Of a DNA stretch of 64,000 nucleotides, positions 26,972 through 35,976 are shown in pieces. Within the stretch, counting starts at the first letter, position 1, and the number at the start of each line of letters is the position of its first letter. Source of the stretch: Pseudomonas azotoformans (GTDB lineage: Bacteria; Pseudomonadota; Gammaproteobacteria; Pseudomonadales; Pseudomonadaceae); NCBI RefSeq assembly GCF_001579805.1, contig NZ_CP014546.1:6448001-6512000 (forward strand), in the 5' to 3' direction. Both the position numbers and the translations under genes were made by a program. The notes under the pieces were generated by a model. It saw only the letters and a program-made list of their open reading frames with translations. It was not told where the DNA came from and made no database searches.

Positions 26972-29363
26972 CCATCACGCCGTCGTTAAAACCCAGGCTG
27001 AATTGGCCGAGCTGTTCGCCCAGGACCTGACCTCCGGGGTCGGTCGCAGCGTCAAACATGACAGCGCCGCCAAGCACGTGTCCGGTGAAGCGCAGTACAT
27101 TGATGACCGCCTGGAATTCCCCAACCAATTGCACCTGTATGCGCGCATGTCGGACCGCGCCCACGCCCGCATCCTCAGCATCGACACCGCGCCCTGCTAT
27201 GCCTTTGAAGGCGTGCGCATTGTCATCACCCATGAAGACGTGCCGGGGCTGAAAGACATCGGCCCGTTGATGCCAGGTGATCCATTGCTGGCCATCGACA
27301 CCGTGCAGTTCGTCGGCCAGGTCGTGCTGGCGGTTGCCGCTCGCGACCTGGAAACCGCACGCAAAGCCGCGATGGCCGCGGTGATCGAATACGAAGACCT
27401 GGAGCCGGTGCTGGACGTGGTCGAGGCCTTCCGCAAGAAGCATTTCGTGCTCGACAGCCACACTCACCAACGCGGCGATTCGGCCGGCGCCTTGGCCACG
27501 GCGAAAAACCGTATCCAGGGCACCCTGCATATCGGCGGCCAGGAACACTTCTACCTGGAAACCCAGATCTCTTCGGTGATGCCCACCGAAGACGGCGGCA
27601 TGATCGTCTACTGCTCCACGCAGAACCCCACCGAAGTGCAGAAACTGGTGGCCGAAGTGCTGGACGTGTCGATGAATAAAATCGTCGTCGACATGCGCCG
27701 CATGGGCGGTGGTTTCGGCGGCAAGGAAACCCAGGCGGCCAGCCCCGCGTGCCTGTGCGCGGTGGTTGCACGTCTCACCGGCCAGCCGACCAAGATGCGC
27801 CTGCCGCGCGTCGAAGACATGCTGATGACCGGCAAGCGCCACCCCTTCTATATCGAATACGACGTGGGCTTTGACGACAGCGGCCGCCTGCACGGGATCA
27901 ACCTGGAACTGGCCGGCAACTGCGGTTGCTCGCCGGACCTGTCGAACTCGATTGTCGACCGCGCGATGTTCCACTCCGACAACTCGTACTACCTGGGCGA
28001 CGCCACGGTCAACGGCCATCGCTGCAAGACCAACACCGCGTCCAATACCGCCTATCGCGGCTTCGGCGGCCCACAAGGCATGGTTGCCATCGAAGAAGTG
28101 ATGGACGCCATCGCCCGCCATCTGGCGCTCGACCCGCTGGCGGTTCGCAAGGTCAATTACTACGGCAAGACCGAGCGCAACGTCACCCACTACTACCAGA
28201 CCGTCGAGCACAACATGCTCGAAGAGATGACTGCCGAACTGGAAGCCAGCAGCCAATACGCCGAACGCCGCGAAGCGATCCGCCTGTACAACGCCCACAG
28301 CCCGATCCTGAAAAAAGGCCTGGCATTGACCCCGGTGAAGTTCGGCATTTCGTTTACCGCCAGCTTCCTCAACCAGGCCGGTGCGCTGATCCATATCTAC
28401 ACCGATGGCAGCATCCACCTGAACCATGGCGGCACCGAGATGGGACAAGGCTTGAACACCAAGGTCGCGCAGGTGGTGGCCGAAGTGTTCCAGGTCGAAA
28501 TCGACCGCGTGCAGATCACCGCCACCAACACCGACAAGGTGCCCAACACCTCACCGACCGCTGCCTCCAGCGGCGCTGACTTAAACGGGAAAGCCGCGCA
28601 GAACGCCGCCGAAACCATCAAGCAACGCCTGGTGGAATTCGCCGCACGCAAATACGACGTGAGCGAAGCGGACGTGGAATTCCACAACGGCCACGTGCGC
28701 GTGCGGGATCAGATCCTCACCTTCGAGGCGCTGATCCAGCAGGCGTATTTCGCCCAGGTTTCGCTCTCCAGTACCGGCTTCTACAAGACCCCGAAAATCT
28801 TCTATGACCGTAGCCAGTCGCGCGGTCGGCCGTTCTACTACTTCGCCTTCGGCGCGGCCTGCTGCGAAGTGATCGTCGACACCCTGACCGGCGAATACAA
28901 GATGTTGCGCACCGACATCCTCCACGACGTCGGCGCCTCGCTGAACCCGGCCATCGACATTGGCCAGGTCGAAGGCGGCTTTATCCAAGGCATGGGCTGG
29001 CTGACCATGGAAGAGCTGGTGTGGAACAACAAGGGCAAGCTGATGACCAACGGCCCGGCCAGCTACAAGATCCCGGCCGTGGCGGACATGCCGTTGGACC
29101 TGCGGGTGAAGCTGGTGGAAAACCGCAAGAACCCCGAAGACACGGTGTTCCATTCCAAAGCCGTGGGCGAACCGCCGTTCATGCTCGGCATTGCGTCGTG
29201 GTGCGCGATCAAGGATGCGGTGGCGAGTCTGGGTGACTATCGCCATCAGCCCAAGATTGATGCGCCGGCGACACCGGAGCGGGTGTTGTGGGGGTGTGAG
29301 CAGATGCGCAAGTTGACGGCGGCGAAGGCTGTCGAAACCGAAAACGAGTTGGCCTCACTCTGA
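26964..29363 (+). CDS. xdhB: Xanthine dehydrogenase molybdopterin-binding subunit XdhB
   Basis: 799 aa. Catalytic molybdenum subunit of the xanthine dehydrogenase. The N-terminal a/b hammerhead domain begins near SAAKHVSGEAQYIDD. MoCo-binding segments include MRRMGGGFGGKE, NTAYRGFGGPQG and HGGTEMGQGLNTK. The active-site Glu lies in KAVGEPPFMLG near the C-terminus. It overlaps xdhA by 8 bp and is followed by xdhC, the usual operon order. Confidence 0.97.
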   Translation: MSNHHAVVKTQAELAELFAQDLTSGVGRSVKHDSAAKHVSGEAQYIDDRLEFPNQLHLYARMSDRAHARILSIDTAPCYAFEGVRIVITHEDVPGLKDIGPLMPGDPLLAIDTVQFVGQVVLAVAARDLETARKAAMAAVIEYEDLEPVLDVVEAFRKKHFVLDSHTHQRGDSAGALATAKNRIQGTLHIGGQEHFYLETQISSVMPTEDGGMIVYCSTQNPTEVQKLVAEVLDVSMNKIVVDMRRMGGGFGGKETQAASPACLCAVVARLTGQPTKMRLPRVEDMLMTGKRHPFYIEYDVGFDDSGRLHGINLELAGNCGCSPDLSNSIVDRAMFHSDNSYYLGDATVNGHRCKTNTASNTAYRGFGGPQGMVAIEEVMDAIARHLALDPLAVRKVNYYGKTERNVTHYYQTVEHNMLEEMTAELEASSQYAERREAIRLYNAHSPILKKGLALTPVKFGISFTASFLNQAGALIHIYTDGSIHLNHGGTEMGQGLNTKVAQVVAEVFQVEIDRVQITATNTDKVPNTSPTAASSGADLNGKAAQNAAETIKQRLVEFAARKYDVSEADVEFHNGHVRVRDQILTFEALIQQAYFAQVSLSSTGFYKTPKIFYDRSQSRGRPFYYFAFGAACCEVIVDTLTGEYKMLRTDILHDVGASLNPAIDIGQVEGGFIQGMGWLTMEELVWNNKGKLMTNGPASYKIPAVADMPLDLRVKLVENRKNPEDTVFHSKAVGEPPFMLGIASWCAIKDAVASLGDYRHQPKIDAPATPERVLWGCEQMRKLTAAKAVETENELASL

Positions 29364-29375
29364 GCCGAGGTGACT

Positions 29376-30215
29376 ATGAACAACTGGATCAGCGCCCTCG
29401 CCGACCTGCAGAACCGAGGTGAACCCTGCGTCCTGGTGACCATCATCGAAGAGCTCGGCTCCACGCCGCGCAATGCCGGTTCGAAGATGGTGATCAGCGC
29501 CGCGCAGACCTTCGACACCATCGGCGGCGGGCACCTGGAATACAAGGCGATGCAGATTGCCCGCGACATGCTCGTACGCGGTCAGCAGAACACTCACCTG
29601 GAGCGCTTCAGCCTGGGCGCCAGCCTGGGCCAGTGCTGCGGTGGCGTGACTGTATTGCTGTTTGAACCCATGGGCCAGGTGCAGGCGCAGATCGCGGTGT
29701 TTGGCGCCGGCCACGTCGGCCGTGCGCTGGTGCCGTTGCTGGCCAGCCTGCCGTGCCGGGTGCGCTGGATCGATTCGCGGGATCAGGAGTTTCCGGAACA
29801 TATCCCACAGGGAGTGCGTAAAATCGTCAGCGAAGAGCCGGTCGACGAAATCGCCGACCTGCCAGTGGGCAGTTACTGCATCGTCATGACCCATAATCAC
29901 GCGCTGGACCTGGAACTCACCGCTGCCCTGCTCAAGCGCAATGACTTTGCCTACTTCGGCCTGATCGGCTCGAAGACCAAACGGGTCAAGTTCGAACACC
30001 GCCTGCGTGATCGCGGTTTCGATGCCGCGCAGTTGCAACGCATGCGCTGCCCCATGGGCCTCACCGAGGTGAAGGGCAAGTTGCCGGTGGAAATCGCCAT
30101 TTCCATCGCCGGCGAAATCATCGCCACCTATAACGCCAATTTCGGCCAGCACACCGCCAGCGCCGAACCTATTGCCAAACTGCTGCCGGCTTCACGTCGC
30201 AGCCAAGCCCTTTGA
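29376..30215 (+). CDS. xdhC: Xanthine dehydrogenase accessory protein XdhC
   Basis: 279 aa. Binds molybdenum cofactor and helps sulfurate and insert it into XdhB. The N-terminal XdhC/CoxI domain has PCVLVTIIEELGSTPRNAGS and DTIGGGHLEYKA; a conserved QCCGG follows. The C-terminal half is a Rossmann-like fold starting IAVFGAGHVGRALVPLL. I prefer the ATG at 29376 (MNNWISAL) with GAGGTG upstream, two codons inside the longest frame. Confidence 0.95.
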   Translation: MNNWISALADLQNRGEPCVLVTIIEELGSTPRNAGSKMVISAAQTFDTIGGGHLEYKAMQIARDMLVRGQQNTHLERFSLGASLGQCCGGVTVLLFEPMGQVQAQIAVFGAGHVGRALVPLLASLPCRVRWIDSRDQEFPEHIPQGVRKIVSEEPVDEIADLPVGSYCIVMTHNHALDLELTAALLKRNDFAYFGLIGSKTKRVKFEHRLRDRGFDAAQLQRMRCPMGLTEVKGKLPVEIAISIAGEIIATYNANFGQHTASAEPIAKLLPASRRSQAL

Positions 30216-30227
30216 ATTGAGATCACC

Positions 30228-31532
<1,305 letters not shown>

Positions 31533-31542
31533 TCCCGGAAAC

Positions 31543-31584
31543 AAAAAATCCCCGGTTCATTACACATGAACCGGGGATTTTTTT
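31543..31584. terminator. Bidirectional terminator after guaD
   Basis: Perfect stem AATCCCCGGTTCAT / ATGAACCGGGGATT with a 5-nt loop, an A-run on the left and a T-run on the right. It serves guaD (+) and the convergent GntR gene (-). Confidence 0.93.
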
Positions 31585-31589
31585 GACTG

Positions 31590-32354
31590 TTACAACTTGA
31601 TCGAAGAACGACCCGGCTTCTTGGTCTGCAACAAATGCGAGAACACCGCATGCAGATCATCCGATGCGCTCTCTTCATCGAGGTTGAGCTTGCTGTCGAT
31701 GTGATCCATGTGATGCATCATCAGGTTCACCGCCAACGCCGCGTCCCGCGCTTCGATCGCATCGATCAATTGGGTGTGCTCGTCGTAGGAACAGTGCGAG
31801 CGGTTGCCGCTTTCGTACTGGGCGATGATCAATGAGGTCTGGGACACCAGGCTGCGCTGGAAGCTGATCAGCGGCGCGTTCTTCGCCGCTTCGGCCAGCT
31901 TGAGGTGGAATTCGCCGGAGAGGCGGATACCGGCGCCACGATCGCCACGGGAAAAGCTGTCGCGCTCGTCGTTGACCATCTGGCGCAGCTCAGCCAGTTG
32001 TTCGGCCGTGGCGTGCTGGACGGCCAGTTCAGTGATCGCCCGCTCCACCAGACGCCGCGCAAGGAACACCTGGCGGGCTTCCTCGACGCTCGGGCTGGCC
32101 ACCACCGCACCGCGATTGGGCCGCAGCAGGACCACGCCTTCATGGGCCAGGCGCGACAGGGCGCGGCGAATGATGGTGCGGCTCACGCCAAAGATTTCGC
32201 CCAGTGCCTCTTCACTCAATTTGGTGCCGGGTGCCAGGCGTTGTTCGAGGATCGCCTCGAAGATATGCGCGTAGACGATATCGTCCTGGGTTCCGCTGCG
32301 ACCGGCCTTGCCGGCTCGCGGTTGTTTCTTGAGAGGTTGCAACTGTTCGTTCAT
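31590..32354 (-). CDS. GntR-family (FCD) transcriptional regulator
   Basis: 254 aa from the ATG at 32354. A basic N-terminal tail (KKQPRAGKAGRSG) precedes the winged helix (QRLAPGTKLSEEALGEIFGV, SRTIIRRALSRLAHEG). The FCD domain follows, with metal-type ligands in RLSGEFHLKLAEAA and YDEHTQLIDAIEARD. It sits between guaD and the divergent BenE-family transporter gene, so regulation of purine use or of that transporter is likely. Confidence 0.9.
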   Translation of the reverse strand: MNEQLQPLKKQPRAGKAGRSGTQDDIVYAHIFEAILEQRLAPGTKLSEEALGEIFGVSRTIIRRALSRLAHEGVVLLRPNRGAVVASPSVEEARQVFLARRLVERAITELAVQHATAEQLAELRQMVNDERDSFSRGDRGAGIRLSGEFHLKLAEAAKNAPLISFQRSLVSQTSLIIAQYESGNRSHCSYDEHTQLIDAIEARDAALAVNLMMHHMDHIDSKLNLDEESASDDLHAVFSHLLQTKKPGRSSIKL

Positions 32355-32580
32355 GGGCACTCGGGTTTGGAGAACGGCGGCGAATTAACGGTAATACGGC
32401 AACAGCGGGTCGCTGGCAAGTATCACCTAAAAACAGGGCACATTGTACACAACCGGATGCGCCAACACACTGTACGGCTGTTTGCGCCGTCGGCTGTATT
32501 GCAATGAGTCGTTACGTTTGAGTTTAGGCTTGAATCCGTGCCGACAACGGCAAAAATCCAGGTAAAAGGAACACCTCTCC
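32355..32580. other. Divergent promoter region gntR / benE-family gene
   Basis: 226 bp with no gene. It contains TTGTACACAA (near 32444), which has the GTAC core common in FadR-type operators, and AAGG before the transporter start. No exact operator assignment is possible. Confidence 0.35.
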
Positions 32581-33771
32581 ATGAACGACGCCACCCAAGC
32601 GCCTTTGCGCCCGCTGGCCGACACTTCTCCCTCGGCCATTGTAGCCGGCTTCATCGCCATGATGACCGGCTACACCAGCTCCCTGGTCCTGATGTTTCAG
32701 GCCGGGCAAGCCGCCGGTTTGACCACGGCGCAGATTTCTTCATGGATCTGGGCGATTTCCATCGGCATGGCGGTGTGCAGCATCGGCTTGTCCCTGCGCT
32801 ATCGCACGCCGATCACCATTGCCTGGTCGACGCCGGGCGCGGCGCTGCTGATCACCAGCCTGGGCGGTGTGAGTTATGGCGAGGCCATCGGTGCCTACAT
32901 CACCTGTGCGGTGCTGGTGACGATCTGCGGGCTGACCGGCAGCTTTGAAAAACTGGTCAAGCGCATCCCGGCGTCACTGGCGGCGGCCTTGCTGGCGGGG
33001 ATTCTGTTCAAGATCGGCAGCGAGATCTTCGTCGCCGCGCAGCATCGCACCGGGCTGGTACTGGGAATGTTCTTCACTTACCTGGTGATCAAGCGCCTGT
33101 CGCCACGCTATGCGGTGCTGGCTGCGCTGGTAATCGGCACCGTATTGTCGGGGTTGATGGGGCTGCTGGACTTCAGTGGTTTTAACCTGGAAGTGGCGAC
33201 GCCGGTGTGGACCACGCCGCACTTCTCGCTGGCCGCAACCATCAGCATCGGCATCCCGCTGTTCGTGGTGGCGATGACGTCGCAGAACATGCCCGGCGTC
33301 GCGGTGCTTCGGGCCGACGGTTACAACGTGCCCGCCTCGCCCCTGATCACCGCGACCGGCCTGGCCTCCCTGGTGTTGTCGCCGTTCGGCTCCCACGGTA
33401 TCAACCTGGCGGCGATCAGCGCGGCCATCTGCACCGGTCCCCATGCTCATGAAGACCGTAACAAACGCTACACCGCTGCCGTGTGGTGCGGAGTGTTCTA
33501 CGGGATTGCCGGGGTGTTTGGCGCGACCTTGGCGGCGTTGTTCGCAGCCTTGCCCAAGGAGCTGGTGCTGTCGATTGCGGCGTTGGCGCTGTTTGGCTCG
33601 ATCATCAATGGCTTGAGCATCGCCATGAATGAGCCGAAGGAACGGGAAGCGGCGCTGATCACCTTTATGGTCACGGCGTCCGGCTTGACGCTGTTTTCCA
33701 TCGGGTCGGCGTTCTGGGGGATTGTGGCGGGGGTATTGACGTTGCTGATTCTGAACTGGCGCAAGGCATAA
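32581..33771 (+). CDS. BenE-family membrane transporter
   Basis: 396 aa, about 11-12 hydrophobic helices with little else. It belongs to the benzoate/H+ symporter (BenE) family: FIAMMTGYTSSLVLMFQA near the start, TIAWSTPGAALL in helix 3, and TSQNMPGVAVLRADGYNVP. Despite the family name, its position beside xdh, guaD and a GntR gene suggests a purine or related aromatic substrate. The substrate is inference. Confidence 0.88.
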   Translation: MNDATQAPLRPLADTSPSAIVAGFIAMMTGYTSSLVLMFQAGQAAGLTTAQISSWIWAISIGMAVCSIGLSLRYRTPITIAWSTPGAALLITSLGGVSYGEAIGAYITCAVLVTICGLTGSFEKLVKRIPASLAAALLAGILFKIGSEIFVAAQHRTGLVLGMFFTYLVIKRLSPRYAVLAALVIGTVLSGLMGLLDFSGFNLEVATPVWTTPHFSLAATISIGIPLFVVAMTSQNMPGVAVLRADGYNVPASPLITATGLASLVLSPFGSHGINLAAISAAICTGPHAHEDRNKRYTAAVWCGVFYGIAGVFGATLAALFAALPKELVLSIAALALFGSIINGLSIAMNEPKEREAALITFMVTASGLTLFSIGSAFWGIVAGVLTLLILNWRKA

Positions 33772-33804
33772 AAAAACGGCGACCCTGAGGTCGCCGTTTT
33801 TTTT
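33771..33804. terminator. Bidirectional terminator
   Basis: AAAAAACGGCGACC-CTGA-GGTCGCCGTTTTTTTT: 8-9 bp GC-rich stem with tetraloop and A/T-runs on both sides. Serves the transporter gene (+) and yggL (-). Confidence 0.93.
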
Positions 33805-33808
33805 AGTA

Positions 33809-34153
33809 TCACTTAGCCGCGTTGATCGGCTTTTCCGGATACCACACGTCCAGCAGTGGGCTGACTTCAGCGCTTTTCAGTTCGCTGCGGCCTTTGAGCC
33901 AGCTTTCAACAGCTACGCGCTGTTCTTCGTTGACCGAGCCACGCTTCTGCAGGCAAACCAGACCGAAGTCATCGCCGCCAACATAGCCCAGACCATTGGC
34001 TTCCATGGCTTCTTTGATGAATGCTTCGAGGAAAGCGTCGGTAGCTTCTTCACTCAGGTCTTCTTTGAAGTCCAGGTTCAGTTCGAAACCCAGCTCTTGA
34101 AATTCATCAACGCACAGTTTTTTGCGCAGACGCTGGGAACGGTTAGTCGCCAT
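33809..34153 (-). CDS. yggL: YggL-family ribosome-associated protein
   Basis: 114 aa from the ATG at 34153 (MATNRSQRLRKKLCVDEFQE). It fits the YggL/DUF469 family, small proteins known to associate with the 50S subunit: RSQRLRKKL at the N-terminus, ELGFELNLDF, and a C-terminal W/L-rich part. The chosen start is five codons inside the longest frame. Single gene. Confidence 0.88.
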   Translation of the reverse strand: MATNRSQRLRKKLCVDEFQELGFELNLDFKEDLSEEATDAFLEAFIKEAMEANGLGYVGGDDFGLVCLQKRGSVNEEQRVAVESWLKGRSELKSAEVSPLLDVWYPEKPINAAK

Positions 34154-34391
34154 TGGAACAATCCTCATAAGTAATAACGGGCGGCACTTTAGCAGTTTAA
34201 GGCGGCGATTGCCCGACTCTCTATGACAGGCGGCAATTTGCCTGCAAAAAAAACGCAGAATACCAGCTATGGTTCAGCTACAAGTGGCTCCACCTTGGGG
34301 CATAATGTCGACACTTTCATGACCATTGAGGGATTTTTCTTATTTACCCCTCGCCTTTTTCACCCTCCTCAGCAGTAGGGTTTTACTTCTT

Positions 34392-35852
34392 ATGATCAAA
34401 TCTTTGCGTTCTGTGTTTTTTGCCGGTCTTATTCTGCCACTGGCCTTTTCCGTCTCCGCTGCCCCCGTCAACAACACCCTGCCGCCGAATGTTCAACAGG
34501 CGCTGGCCAAAGCCAAGCTGCAAAACACTGCGTTGTCCTTGGTAATGATCCCCCTGAACGGTCCCGGCACGCCGACCGTGTTCAACGCTGACGTCTCCGT
34601 GAACCCGGCGTCGACCATGAAGCTGGTCACCACCTACGCGGCCCTGGAGATGCTCGGCCCGAACCACCAGTGGAAAACCGAGTTCTACACCGACGGCACC
34701 CTCAGCGGTGGCGTGTTGCACGGCAACCTCTACCTCAAGGGCGGCGGCGACCCCAAGCTGAACATGGAAAAACTCTGGCTGCTGATGCGCGACCTGCGTG
34801 CCAACGGCGTACAGCAAGTCACCGGCGACCTGGTGCTGGACCGTGGCTTCTTCAACCAGCCGCTGTTGCCGGAGTTCAATGACGATGGCAATGACGAGAA
34901 CAAACCGTTCCTGGTCAAGCCGGACGCGCTGCTGGTCAACCTCAAGGCCCTGCGTTTTGTAACGCGCAATGACTCCGGCCGCGTACTGGTGTCGGTCGAA
35001 CCGCCGATTGCCAGCATTCGCATCGACAACCAGGTCAAGGTCTCCAACGCCAAGCAGTGCACCGGTGATGTGCGCTACAACCCGGTCACCGCCGCCGATG
35101 GCAGTGTGACGGTCACCGTCAGCGGCCAATTGGCCGATGGCTGCAGCTCGCAGACTTATCTGTCATTGCTCGACCACGCCACCTACACCGCCGGCGCCGT
35201 GCGCGCGATCTGGCAGGAACTGGGTGGCACCATCCAGGGCCGTGATATCCAGGCGCCAGTGCCCAAGGATGCCAAGGTACTGGCCCGGGCCTTCTCGCCG
35301 GACCTGGCGGAAATCATTCGCGACATCAACAAATACAGTAACAACACCATGGCCCAGCAGCTGTTCCTGAGCCTGGGCGCGCAGTTCCGCAACGACGCGG
35401 ACGGCGACGATGCCAAGGCAGCCCAACGTGTGGTGCGCCAGTGGCTGGCGAAGAAAGGCATCACCGCGCCGCACCTGGTGATGGAAAACGGTTCCGGCCT
35501 GTCCCGCGCCGAACGCGTCAGCGCCCGCGAAATGGCGGCCATGCTGCAAGCCGCGTGGAAGAGCCCTTACGCTGCCGAATACATCAGCTCGATGCCGATC
35601 GCCGGCACCGACGGCACCATGCGCAAGCGCCTGAAGACTACTGCCATGCGCGGCGAAGCCCACGTCAAGACCGGTACTTTGAACACCGTGCGTGCCATCG
35701 CCGGGTTCAGCCGCGACAATAACGGCAATACCTGGGCCGTGGTGGCGATCCTCAACGATCCAAAACCATGGGGTGCTTCGTCGGTGCTGGATCAGGTGTT
35801 GCTCGACCTGTACCGCCAGCCGAAGGCAGTGGCGGCCGCTCCCGTCCTTTAA
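34392..35852 (+). CDS. dacB: D-alanyl-D-alanine carboxypeptidase / endopeptidase (PBP4 family)
   Basis: 486 aa. Periplasmic penicillin-binding protein of class C that trims peptidoglycan cross-links. The N-terminus has a signal peptide (MIKSLRSVFFAGLILPLAFSVSAAP). Catalytic motifs are STMK (SxxK, about residue 76), SNN in NKYSNNTMAQQL, and KTG in HVKTGTLNTV. The frame opens 22 codons earlier; I choose the ATG that starts a clean signal peptide. Confidence 0.95.
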   Translation: MIKSLRSVFFAGLILPLAFSVSAAPVNNTLPPNVQQALAKAKLQNTALSLVMIPLNGPGTPTVFNADVSVNPASTMKLVTTYAALEMLGPNHQWKTEFYTDGTLSGGVLHGNLYLKGGGDPKLNMEKLWLLMRDLRANGVQQVTGDLVLDRGFFNQPLLPEFNDDGNDENKPFLVKPDALLVNLKALRFVTRNDSGRVLVSVEPPIASIRIDNQVKVSNAKQCTGDVRYNPVTAADGSVTVTVSGQLADGCSSQTYLSLLDHATYTAGAVRAIWQELGGTIQGRDIQAPVPKDAKVLARAFSPDLAEIIRDINKYSNNTMAQQLFLSLGAQFRNDADGDDAKAAQRVVRQWLAKKGITAPHLVMENGSGLSRAERVSAREMAAMLQAAWKSPYAAEYISSMPIAGTDGTMRKRLKTTAMRGEAHVKTGTLNTVRAIAGFSRDNNGNTWAVVAILNDPKPWGASSVLDQVLLDLYRQPKAVAAAPVL

Positions 35853-35870
35853 AAGGTAACGCAGTCCCCA

Positions 35871-35960
35871 TGTGGGAGCGGGCTTGCTCGCGAATGCGGA
35901 GTATCAGTCGCCAAATGGAGTGGCTGGTCTACCGCATTCGCGAGCAAGCCCGCTCCCACA
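35871..35960. repeat. REPIN (two inverted REP sequences)
   Basis: TGTGGGAGCGGGCTTGCTCG begins the left arm (35871-35899), and the right arm (35932-35960) is its exact inverse, including CGAATGCGG. The 32-bp spacer separates them. This is the common Pseudomonas REPIN form, found between genes and spread by RAYT transposases. It lies between the ends of dacB and the GGDEF gene and can fold into a long hairpin. Confidence 0.95.
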
Positions 35961-35976
35961 TTGGCCTGCGGCGGTC

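Noticed and set aside
26919..28448. 509-codon leftward frame opposite xdhB
   Set aside because: Antisense shadow; xdhB has clear motifs across the same stretch.
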